DNA from: Pantoea sp. 1.19
Lineage (GTDB): Bacteria; Pseudomonadota; Gammaproteobacteria; Enterobacterales; Enterobacteriaceae
Assembly: GCF_001922585.1 (NCBI RefSeq)
Contig: NZ_MRBS01000001.1
Coordinates: 124,001-188,000 of the forward strand
DNA: 64,000 nt
Reading direction: 5' to 3'
In this document: positions 57,893 to 64,000 of the stretch, piece by piece
How the letters are laid out: every line of letters begins with the position of its first letter
How positions within the stretch are numbered: position 1 is the first letter of the stretch
Notes under the pieces: model-generated
What the model was told of the DNA's origin: nothing
Databases searched by the model: none
What the model saw: the letters and a program-made list of their open reading frames with translations, nothing else
Translations under genes and position numbers: made by a program

Positions 57893-59278
57893 ATGCTTAA
57901 GATTTTCAACACGCTGAGTCGCCAGAAAGAGGCATTTATCCCCATTCACCCCGGGCGAGTGGGCATGTACGTGTGTGGTATTACCGTTTATGATCTCTGC
58001 CACATCGGCCATGGCCGCACCTTTGTCGCTTTTGACGTGGTGTCCCGCTACCTGCGCTACGCCGGTTATCAGGTGAACTACGTGCGTAACATCACCGACA
58101 TTGATGACAAAATCATCAAGCGCGCCAATGAACATGGCGAAAGCATCCAGCAGCTGACCGAGCGAATGATCGGGGAAATGCACCGCGACTTTGCTGCCCT
58201 GAACATTCTGCCGCCGGATCTGGAACCGCGCGCCACTCACCACATCGCCGAGATCATCGAACTGACGGAAAAGCTGCTGGCCCGTCATCACGCCTACGTG
58301 GCGAAAAACGGCGACGTCATGTTTGCCGTGGACAGCGATCCCCATTATGGCCAGCTCTCGCGTCAGGATCTCGATCAGCTGCAGGCCGGCGCCCGGGTAG
58401 AGGTGGCCGAAGTGAAGCGCAATCCAATGGACTTTGTGCTGTGGAAAATGTCTAAAGCCAACGAACCGGGCTGGCCCTCACCGTGGGGCACCGGACGTCC
58501 TGGCTGGCACATCGAGTGCTCGGCAATGAATTGCAAACAGCTGGGCGAGCATTTTGATATTCACGGCGGGGGCTCAGACCTGATGTTTCCGCACCATGAA
58601 AACGAAATCGCCCAGTCCACCTGCGCTCACGACGGCCCGTACGTCAACTACTGGATGCACTCCGGCATGGTGATGGTCGATAGGGAAAAGATGTCAAAAT
58701 CTCTCGATAACTTCTTCACCGTTCGCGACGTGCTGCAGCACTTTGACCCGGAGACGGTGCGCTACTTCCTGATGTCCGGGCACTACCGCAGCCAGCTGAA
58801 CTACGGTGAAGAGAACCTGCGTCAGGCGCGGGCGAGCATGGAGCGTCTGTACACCGCGCTGCGTAATACCGACGCGCAGGCGGCGGTGCAGGGCGGTGAC
58901 GCTTTCGACACGCGCTTTCGCGAGGCGATGGACGATGATTTCAATACTCCGGAGGCACTGTCGGTGCTGTTCGATCTGGCGCGTGAGATTAACCGCGTGA
59001 AAGCGGAAGACGCCGCGGCGGCCGACGGCCTGGCCGCACGTCTGCGTCAGCTGGCGGGCGTACTGGGCCTGCTGGCCAGCGATCCGGAACGTTTCTTACA
59101 GGGCGGCGCCGGCGAGGCGGCTGACGACGTGGCGGAAATTGAAGGCTTAATTAAGATGCGTAACGATGCGCGCGCGGCGAAAGACTGGGCGCAGGCCGAC
59201 GTGGCGCGCGATCGGCTGAATGCCATGGGCATTGTGCTGGAAGACGGCGCGGGCGGTACCCGCTGGCGTCGCAAGTAA
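57893..59278 (+). CDS. cysS: Cysteinyl-tRNA synthetase
   Basis: A 461-residue class I synthetase. HIGH motif is CHIGHGR (about 36-42), KMSKS is EKMSKSLDN (about 265), and zinc ligands include Cys28 (YVCGITVYD), Cys209 and the His pair in [10 protein letters not shown]. It attaches cysteine to tRNA(Cys). Divergent from ppiB, as in E. coli. Confidence 0.97.
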   Translation: MLKIFNTLSRQKEAFIPIHPGRVGMYVCGITVYDLCHIGHGRTFVAFDVVSRYLRYAGYQVNYVRNITDIDDKIIKRANEHGESIQQLTERMIGEMHRDFAALNILPPDLEPRATHHIAEIIELTEKLLARHHAYVAKNGDVMFAVDSDPHYGQLSRQDLDQLQAGARVEVAEVKRNPMDFVLWKMSKANEPGWPSPWGTGRPGWHIECSAMNCKQLGEHFDIHGGGSDLMFPHHENEIAQSTCAHDGPYVNYWMHSGMVMVDREKMSKSLDNFFTVRDVLQHFDPETVRYFLMSGHYRSQLNYGEENLRQARASMERLYTALRNTDAQAAVQGGDAFDTRFREAMDDDFNTPEALSVLFDLAREINRVKAEDAAAADGLAARLRQLAGVLGLLASDPERFLQGGAGEAADDVAEIEGLIKMRNDARAAKDWAQADVARDRLNAMGIVLEDGAGGTRWRRK

Positions 59279-59305
59279 GGCAATGCTCTCTCGCCCGCCG
59301 ATCTG

Positions 59306-59337
59306 ACGCCCCGGCGATACGCCGGGGCGTTTTTTTT
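59306..59337 (+). terminator. Terminator of cysS
   Basis: ACGCCCCGGC pairs with GCCGGGGCGT (10 bp) over a short loop, followed by eight T residues, 27 bp after the cysS stop. Confidence 0.92.
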
Positions 59338-59459
59338 ACCGGCTGCTCATGATAACTATCGGCCTCAGGCCTCCTCTCCGCCGCACGAGCGCCGGGGGGA
59401 GGAGGGGGCGCCGACCCGACGCGACAGGAGTGCCACCGGCGGCCGGGGCTTCCCGATGA

Positions 59460-59675
59460 TCACTGCTGCTGAACGGTAACGCGCTCGCCGGCAAATTCTA
59501 CCGTTTGACCCGGGTGGATTTTGCAGCGCTTGCGGGTTTCCACCGCACCATCCACTTTTACCTGGCCCTCGGCAATCACCAGCTTCGCTTGTGCGCCGCT
59601 CTCGACCCAACCCTCCAGCTTCAGCAAATCACACAGATCGACGTGCGTAAACTTACCCAGTGAAAACGTAGCCAT
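59460..59675 (-). CDS. ybcJ: S4-domain RNA-binding protein YbcJ
   Basis: A 71-residue protein with a single S4-type RNA-binding fold (LCDLLKLEGWVESGAQAKLV, then GQVKVDGAVETRKRCKI). Possibly involved in ribosome or RNA metabolism; no proven role. The start at 59675 lies two bases from the folD stop, so the two are co-transcribed. Length and sequence match E. coli YbcJ. Confidence 0.92.
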   Translation of the reverse strand: MATFSLGKFTHVDLCDLLKLEGWVESGAQAKLVIAEGQVKVDGAVETRKRCKIHPGQTVEFAGERVTVQQQ

Positions 59676-59677
59676 TT

Positions 59678-60541
59678 TTACGCGCCCTCCGCGTCGGTCG
59701 CTTCGCACGCCTGTAGCGTATTCTGAATCAGCGTCGCCACGGTCATCGGACCCACGCCGCCGGGGACCGGCGTAATCCAGGCCGCGCGTTCGGCGGCGCT
59801 GTCGAAGTCTACATCGCCGACCACTTTGCCGCTTTCCAGACGGTTAATGCCCACGTCAATCACAATCGCGCCGGGTTTAATCCAGTCGCCGGGGATAAAA
59901 CCCGGCTTACCGACCGCCACTACCAGCAGATCCGCATGCTCAATATGGTGACGCAGATTTTTGGTAAAGCGGTGGGTCACGGTGGTGGTGCAGCCGGCCA
60001 GCAGCAGCTCCATGCTCATCGGGCGGCCAACAATGTTTGAGGCACCCACCACCACGGCATTCAGGCCGTGAGTGTCAATATTGTAACGCTCCAGCAGCGT
60101 CACGATACCGCGCGGCGTGCAGGGGCGCAGCTTGGGCGCGCGCTGGCACAGGCGGCCGACGTTATAAGGATGAAAACCATCCACGTCTTTTTCTGGCGCA
60201 ATGCGCTCCAGCACCTTCACGTTATCGATACCGGCCGGCAGCGGCAGCTGGACCAGAATGCCGTCGATGCGGCGATCGGCATTCAGCTGATCGATAAGCG
60301 CCAGCAGCTCCGCTTCGCTGGTGGTTGCGGGCAGATCGTAAGAGTGAGAGAGGAATCCCACCTCGTCACAGGCGCGGCGCTTGCTGCCCACGTAAATCTG
60401 CGAGGCCGGGTTCTCACCCACCAGCACGACCGCCAGCCCGGGGGCACGTTTGCCTGCCGCCAGGCGCTGCTGCACCGTTGCCGCAACTTCCGTACGCACC
60501 TGCTGCGCAATCGTTTTACCATCAATAATTTTTGCTGCCAT
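59678..60541 (-). CDS. folD: Bifunctional methylenetetrahydrofolate dehydrogenase/cyclohydrolase FolD
   Basis: A 287-residue enzyme interconverting 5,10-methylene-THF and 10-formyl-THF with NADP. Catalytic Tyr/Lys lie in [14 protein letters not shown] (about 45-58), and the signatures [21 protein letters not shown] and [10 protein letters not shown] are present. The start at 60541 ([10 protein letters not shown]) matches E. coli. Located next to argU as usual. Confidence 0.97.
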   Translation of the reverse strand: MAAKIIDGKTIAQQVRTEVAATVQQRLAAGKRAPGLAVVLVGENPASQIYVGSKRRACDEVGFLSHSYDLPATTSEAELLALIDQLNADRRIDGILVQLPLPAGIDNVKVLERIAPEKDVDGFHPYNVGRLCQRAPKLRPCTPRGIVTLLERYNIDTHGLNAVVVGASNIVGRPMSMELLLAGCTTTVTHRFTKNLRHHIEHADLLVVAVGKPGFIPGDWIKPGAIVIDVGINRLESGKVVGDVDFDSAAERAAWITPVPGGVGPMTVATLIQNTLQACEATDAEGA

Positions 60542-60677
60542 CAGAGAGGAAATCCACTGTGTTAGGTTAAATCGGGGGATGGCGCCTATTTTGTCAGAAG
60601 CGGCGGCCACTGTCAGGCAGAGATTCGCCCGGACTGTTCATAAGTGCAGCAGCAGAGCAGCCCGGCGAGCAAAATCG

Positions 60678-60705
60678 TTGACTCAGTGCGTTCCCGCCGT
60701 ATAAT
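60678..60705 (+). promoter_or_regulatory. Sigma-70 promoter of argU
   Basis: TTGACT and TATAAT are separated by 16 bp, ending 17 bp before the mature tRNA 5' end. This is a near-consensus promoter. Confidence 0.85.
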
Positions 60706-60722
60706 TCGAGCCGTCTCACAAT

Positions 60723-60799
60723 GCGCCCTTAGCTCAGCTGGATAGAGCACCGGCCTTCTAAGCCGTAGGTCACAGGTTCGAATCCTGTAGGGCGTGCCA
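60723..60799 (+). tRNA. argU: tRNA-Arg (anticodon UCU)
   Basis: A 77-nt tRNA with acceptor GCGCCCT, D-loop AGCTCAGCTGGATAGAGCA, anticodon TCT at 60757-60759, T-arm ACAGGTTCGAATCCTGT and encoded CCA. It reads AGA codons. The acceptor pairs fully except for a terminal G1-U72 wobble (E. coli has G-C). The 3' half doubles as the integration site of the adjoining prophage. Confidence 0.97.
60757..60799 (+). other. Inferred phage attachment junction (attL) in the argU 3' half
   Basis: A tyrosine integrase gene ends 16 bp past the tRNA CCA, the standard sign of integration into the tRNA 3' end; DLP12 uses the same tRNA in E. coli. The exact core cannot be set without attR, which lies beyond the window. 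Confidence 0.6.
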
Positions 60800-60814
60800 A
60801 ATAAATTCAACGAC

Positions 60815-61978
60815 TTACCCCCTTCCTCCGGCTGCCAGGTTTTCCACATGGGACAGATTTGGGACACGACTGCCAAAAATCGCATCAATTTGCCGTGCAT
60901 GCTCGGTCAAGTGGTTAGGTGCAAGGTGGGCGTATCGCTGTACCATTTCGATGCTTTCCCAGCCTCCCATTTCCTGAAGTGCCGATAACGGAACGCCCGC
61001 CTGAATTAACCAGCTCGCCCACGTATGGCGAAGGTCATGGAACCGGAAATCTTCTATCCCAGCTCGTTTCAATGCTGCTCGCCACGCAGTGTTTGAATCA
61101 ACCCGCATCTTCCTGACGCTTGCTGTAGTGGTTCCGTCATTCCTCTTCACCGATTCGGTGTGAACGAATACCCAGTTGTGATGCCGGCCGATCTGCCGCC
61201 TCAAAACAGCTTCCGCCATTTCATTCAGTGCTACGCCAATAGCTCTGCCTGATTTGCTCTCTTCCGGGTATATCCACGCCACCTTTCTCTGCAGGTCAAT
61301 CTGCTGCCACGTCAGGTCAACGATGTTCGACCGGCGCAATCCTGTTGCCAGCGCGAACTCTACGGTAGACTTGAGCGGTTCAGGGCACTCTTCAATCAGT
61401 CGCTTCGCCTCAGCGGGTTCGAGCCACCGCACCCGCTTATTTCTTTCCTGAGGCACTTTGATAACCGGCGACTTTTCGATCCACTTCCACTCACGTTCCG
61501 CTGCCCGCATCAGCGCCTTCATTAATGCCAGGTGCTTCGCTTTTGTAGAGGTGGAAACGGCGGCCGGTTTGTACTCGCCGATATCCAGCCCCTTCTTCGC
61601 CATCGATACGGCGCGTTGCTCCCATCGCTCTTTTGCCTTGCGGTTGGTCATCCTGCTGACCGCGGCGTAAATCTTTGCCTCGGTTATATCCTTCAGCAGC
61701 ACACCCTCAAAATGCATGAGCCAGAATCCGATCCGGCCCTTATCAGCATCGAGTGATTTTTTGTGCGCCTTTTCTTCCAGCCAGCGCAGGCATGCTTCTT
61801 CGAATGTAACATCGGGGAAATCACCCAGCCGCTCTATTCGCCATAACTCAGCCTTTCTGCGGTCGTGGAGCTCCTGAGCCTGCTTTCTGTCCTCTGTGCC
61901 AAGAGACTCTTTAATGCGCTTCCCGCCCGGCGTCGTGTAACTCCCGTACCAGACGGAACCTCTGCGGAAGATCGACAT
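60815..61978 (-). CDS. int: Tyrosine-family phage integrase
   Basis: A 387-residue site-specific recombinase like IntD of DLP12. N-terminal arm-binding domain (1-60, [21 protein letters not shown]), SAM-like core-binding domain (about 60-175), and a catalytic domain with Arg in ATGLRRSNI, Lys, [10 protein letters not shown] (His-x-x-Arg), GGW and the nucleophile Tyr in MVQRYAHL. It would insert and excise the prophage at argU. Its 5' end overlaps the excisionase-like gene by 145 bp, as in lambda. Confidence 0.95.
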   Translation of the reverse strand: MSIFRRGSVWYGSYTTPGGKRIKESLGTEDRKQAQELHDRRKAELWRIERLGDFPDVTFEEACLRWLEEKAHKKSLDADKGRIGFWLMHFEGVLLKDITEAKIYAAVSRMTNRKAKERWEQRAVSMAKKGLDIGEYKPAAVSTSTKAKHLALMKALMRAAEREWKWIEKSPVIKVPQERNKRVRWLEPAEAKRLIEECPEPLKSTVEFALATGLRRSNIVDLTWQQIDLQRKVAWIYPEESKSGRAIGVALNEMAEAVLRRQIGRHHNWVFVHTESVKRNDGTTTASVRKMRVDSNTAWRAALKRAGIEDFRFHDLRHTWASWLIQAGVPLSALQEMGGWESIEMVQRYAHLAPNHLTEHARQIDAIFGSRVPNLSHVENLAAGGRG

Positions 61979-62205
61979 GATTTATTCTCCTCATGTGCAT
62001 CTGCCGCGCTCACGGCGACAGTGTGCATCGGATTGTTGAGAGCGGCAATACATGCCTGACGGGTGAGAAGGTAAGGCGATTTTGGTTTGGACGGGTCTTT
62101 GCGCGTTGCCATGAGCCTGCCGCTGCGTATCCACTGCTGGCAGGTGGGGCGAGAAATTCCGAGGAACGCGCAGGCCTCATCCATAGATAGGGCATAGGTT
62201 TCCAT
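61834..62205 (-). CDS. Excisionase-like helix-turn-helix protein
   Basis: A 123-residue protein with an N-terminal MerR/AlpA-type helix-turn-helix ([20 protein letters not shown], then [15 protein letters not shown], residues 4-40) of the kind found in phage excisionases (HTH_17). The C-terminal third is Arg/Ser-rich and overlaps the integrase start in another frame; a shorter product cannot be excluded. Position directly upstream of int supports Xis. Confidence 0.7.
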   Translation of the reverse strand: METYALSMDEACAFLGISRPTCQQWIRSGRLMATRKDPSKPKSPYLLTRQACIAALNNPMHTVAVSAADAHEENKSCRSSAEVPSGTGVTRRRAGSALKSLLAQRTESRLRSSTTAERLSYGE

Positions 62206-62246
62206 ATCTACTCCTTATGCTGCCAGCACAGCGCCAGCGCGAAGCA

Positions 62247-62278
62247 AATAAAAAGGCCAGATTGGTGAGAGTCTGGCC
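62247..62278 (-). terminator. Terminator between phage early genes and xis-int
   Basis: On the minus strand GGCCAGA pairs with TCTGGCC over a 10-nt loop, followed by TTTTTATTT. It would limit early-left transcription into the excision/integration genes unless antiterminated, an inference from lambda. Confidence 0.6.
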
Positions 62279-62309
62279 CGTGTATGTGTCGCCTTTTTTA
62301 CTGTCATGA

Positions 62310-62534
62310 TCAACATCGCTGCTCTTTACCTATCAGCATCACGTAGTAAGAAAGCCAGGATTTTGCCCTGAATCTTCCTGTCGGTAGGGCGCTGATCTGC
62401 TGTGTATATTTATCGAGGATGGAGGTGGTGATGCGGTCGTGCTCTGATTTAGGCCTGCCATGTATGGCGCTGATGATTTCGCTCCTGCATTTACGCGCTA
62501 CGGCCCTTAGCGCATTTTCCTGCGCCGGACTCAT
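62310..62534 (-). CDS. Small phage protein, unknown function
   Basis: A 74-residue basic protein with no recognised domain (QENALRAVARKCRSEIISAI ... LPTGRFRAKSWLSYYVML). It overlaps the next gene by four bases, consistent with an early operon. Function unknown. Confidence 0.55.
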   Translation of the reverse strand: MSPAQENALRAVARKCRSEIISAIHGRPKSEHDRITTSILDKYTQQISALPTGRFRAKSWLSYYVMLIGKEQRC

Positions 62535-62743
62535 GCCACTCGGCGATGCTGCTTAGCGCGCTCAATGCGCTCGTCGTCCTCGCGACATTCAGAACTGCAG
62601 TAACTGGTCGCCGGTAATGATGGCTCTCCGCAGTTTTTGCAAATCGGGGAGCGGGGCTCAGGATGCGTGCGGTTAGCCAGAGCAATCTCGATCAGCTGCA
62701 TCTCGCGGGCAGTTGCTTCGTCAATCGGATCGGCGTACGTCAT
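62531..62743 (-). CDS. TraR/DksA-like zinc-finger phage protein
   Basis: A 70-residue protein. The N-terminus PIDEATAREMQLIEIALANR resembles the coiled helix of TraR-type short DksA homologues, and a four-cysteine finger follows: CKNC then, 13 residues on, CSSEC. The second pair is C-x3-C rather than the canonical C-x2-C. TraR proteins bind RNA polymerase and mimic DksA-ppGpp. Whether this one does is unproven. Overlaps both neighbours by four bases. Confidence 0.6.
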   Translation of the reverse strand: MTYADPIDEATAREMQLIEIALANRTHPEPRSPICKNCGEPSLPATSYCSSECREDDERIERAKQHRRVA

Positions 62744-62967
62744 TTTTTCACCTCTGCCGACTCTGCCCTGGCTTTCAGATTCCGCGCGTAATCCATCGGC
62801 CCAATGCCGTTAACCAGATCGCGTTTGCTCCAACCCATAGCAGCCGCTAAATCATCAAATTCAGCACGTGCGTCGTAAAGTTCCTGTTCATGCAGCAACT
62901 GCGCCTCTTCAAGCTCGGCTAAGCGCTGCTCTACCTCTGTCATCTGTTCGTTCTTTAAAGCAATCAT
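62740..62967 (-). CDS. Small coiled-coil phage protein, unknown function
   Basis: A 75-residue acidic protein; residues 9-40 (MTEVEQRLAELEEAQLLHEQ, then ELYDARAEFDDLAAAM) are a clear heptad-like coiled coil, followed by WSKRDLVNGIGP. A start at 62943 is possible. It overlaps recT and the zinc-finger gene by four bases each, so it belongs to the early operon. I do not know its role. Confidence 0.6.
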   Translation of the reverse strand: MIALKNEQMTEVEQRLAELEEAQLLHEQELYDARAEFDDLAAAMGWSKRDLVNGIGPMDYARNLKARAESAEVKK

Positions 62968-63839
62968 GAATGGTTTCCTGAATCACCTTCGAGAACGCTG
63001 TATTCGGCACTCAATACGGATGCGTTGTCCTGATCAATGTCAGACTCGGCTTTTTCATCCAAAACTACAGCTTTCTGCATTTCAATGCTGACCGGCAGAT
63101 ATTTGAACAGGCGACGGATGACAGTTTTCTTTGCCATCTCTTCCCAGTGAGTAGCCCAAGGAGAGTTTGTGCCATCCCAGTTGATTGACCCGTCTTTATT
63201 CTTTTTTACTGATTTGCTTTGAGCTGCTACCTGATTGACTTGGCGAGCACTCATAACTTCAAACTGAACCCCGCCATCCCTGAGCTTTGCTACGGAATAA
63301 ACATGCGTAATCGGCGCTGACTCATCATCACATGGCTTATGGTGAAGCCGCTCATCAAGGCCATATTCGTAACTGAATTCATCCCCCTCTCGCACAGCGC
63401 GAGCAGAAAGGCTGATGATTTGCCCTGAGCGCCGAGCTAAATCAATCATCCCGCGGTAGCCGATAATTAGCTGTATATCAGTGCGCTCTGTAACCCAATT
63501 TCCTGCCGAGTCTTTTTTCCTTTTCTCGAATGGAATGAGGTATGCGTGACCAAGTGCGCCGCCAGGCTCCAGGCCAAGCTGAGAGCACTGTACGACGGCA
63601 CCGATAAAGCTTTGAGTGTCACACTTTGCGAGCGTCGGGTTTTTGCGTATTTCAGTGGTGACGATGCGAATCATGCGGTCAGCCGTCATATGACGAGGAA
63701 GAGCCGCAGCAAGCTGGCTTTTCATGGCTGGCTGATTCATGAAGCCGACAAGCGTTTGCTCGGGCGTTTTGTTGGCAACCTGCTTGCTTTGCTGCGTCTT
63801 CTGCAGGTCAGCGCTGGCAATAGGAGGCTGGTTAGTCAT
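62964..63839 (-). CDS. recT: Phage recombinase RecT
   Basis: A 291-residue single-strand annealing protein. Family motifs include RMIRIVTTEIRKNPTLAKCD, SFIGAVVQCSQLGLEPGG, LGHAYLIPF and QLIIGYRGMIDLARRSG. RecT anneals strands resected by its partner RecE. It overlaps recE by 8 bp (ATGACTAA), so they are coupled. Confidence 0.95.
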   Translation of the reverse strand: MTNQPPIASADLQKTQQSKQVANKTPEQTLVGFMNQPAMKSQLAAALPRHMTADRMIRIVTTEIRKNPTLAKCDTQSFIGAVVQCSQLGLEPGGALGHAYLIPFEKRKKDSAGNWVTERTDIQLIIGYRGMIDLARRSGQIISLSARAVREGDEFSYEYGLDERLHHKPCDDESAPITHVYSVAKLRDGGVQFEVMSARQVNQVAAQSKSVKKNKDGSINWDGTNSPWATHWEEMAKKTVIRRLFKYLPVSIEMQKAVVLDEKAESDIDQDNASVLSAEYSVLEGDSGNHS

Positions 63840-64000
63840 TGCGTAATTCCTTAGCCCAATAAGGGAGAGATAGTGTTGCTATGCCGGGCCACTCATTGCG
63901 CGACATGCATTCTGCGTAGGTTTGAAGGTTTCTTTTATATTCTGCTCGCCCGGCATCCTTGGCTAACTGGTCAAGTATGAATACCTGCACCGGGAATCTG
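63832..64000 (-). CDS. recE: Exodeoxyribonuclease VIII RecE, C-terminal end (partial)
   Basis: The frame is open from the window edge to a TAA at 63832-63834 and encodes 55 residues ending in EWPGIATLSLPYWAKELRND, like the C-terminus of RecE (EWPAIKTLSLPRWAKE). RecE is a 5'-3' double-strand exonuclease feeding RecT. The catalytic region lies beyond the window. Confidence 0.88.
   Translation of the reverse strand, partial: RFPVQVFILDQLAKDAGRAEYKRNLQTYAECMSRNEWPGIATLSLPYWAKELRND

Larger units (their letters stand above)
60800..64000. mobile_element. Left end of a lambdoid prophage inserted at argU
   Basis: From the tRNA CCA onward all genes are phage-type and point toward argU: integrase, excisionase-like, three small genes, recT and recE. 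This is the order of a lambda-like early-left region with RecET instead of Exo/Beta. The right end is outside the window. Confidence 0.85.

Noticed and set aside
60815-64000. Integrative island or anti-phage defence locus at argU
   Set aside because: The visible genes (int, xis-like, recT, recE) fit an ordinary lambdoid early region; no defence gene appears before the window ends.

Overview
The window is chromosomal DNA of a GC-rich member of the Enterobacterales, most likely Erwiniaceae (Erwinia/Pantoea and relatives). From hupB to argU the gene order follows the Escherichia coli backbone (hupB-ppiD-ybaV-fadM-queC ... decR-mdlAB-glnK-amtB-tesB-ybaY-atl-ffs-hha-tomB ... acrBA-acrR-rsmS-priC-ybaN-apt-dnaX-ybaB-recR-htpG ... 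adk-hemH-gsk-ybaL-fsr-ushA ... ybaK-chiX-ybaP-copA-cueR ... cnoX-ybbO-tesA-ybbAP-purKE-lpxH-ppiB-cysS-ybcJ-folD-argU). E. coli neighbours such as ybaE, cof, aes, ybaQ and qmcA are missing, and lineage-specific inserts sit at several junctions. The genus call is an inference from synteny, protein similarity as I remember it, and base composition.

Layout. 1-13.5 kb: envelope folding (PpiD), thioesterases, queuosine precursor synthesis, a DMT exporter divergent from decR, the MdlAB exporter, the sigma-54/NtrC-type glnK-amtB operon and 4.5S RNA. 13.5-18 kb: hha-tomB, an unknown gene, then a zinc-starvation module: a Zur-boxed ABC importer operon, opening with a tiny hydrophobic ORF, convergent with a Zur-boxed cysteine-free ribosomal protein L31. 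18-30 kb: acrAB/acrR with its operator, replication-restart and DNA polymerase genes (dnaX with its -1 frameshift signal), recR and heat-shock-controlled htpG. 30-34 kb: an insert between htpG and adk with a LysR regulator divergent from four tightly packed genes (PP-loop ATPase, Nudix hydrolase, PLP-fold protein, DMT exporter). This has the architecture of the ycfABCD 6-thioguanine antimetabolite cluster of Erwinia amylovora and is the most exciting locus here.

34-60.7 kb: adk, hemH, gsk, ybaL, fsr, ushA, a PACE efflux pump with LysR regulator, ybaK, the ChiX small RNA, ybaP, copper efflux copA/cueR (copA carries a slippery site predicted to make a CopZ-like chaperone), an exported ClpP-like protein, cnoX, tesA/ybbO divergent from ybbAP, purEK under a PurR box, lpxH, ppiB, cysS, ybcJ and folD. 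60.7-64 kb: tRNA-Arg(UCU) argU followed by the left end of a lambdoid prophage (integrase, excisionase-like protein, three small genes, recT, 3' end of recE), which runs off the window.

No gene-free stretch exceeds about 300 bases. The longest (14658-14952, 9252-9524, 100-365 and 39091-39349) hold respectively a Zur box, NtrC/sigma-54 sites, a terminator, and the fsr terminator. I saw no CRISPR array, rRNA or insertion sequence.
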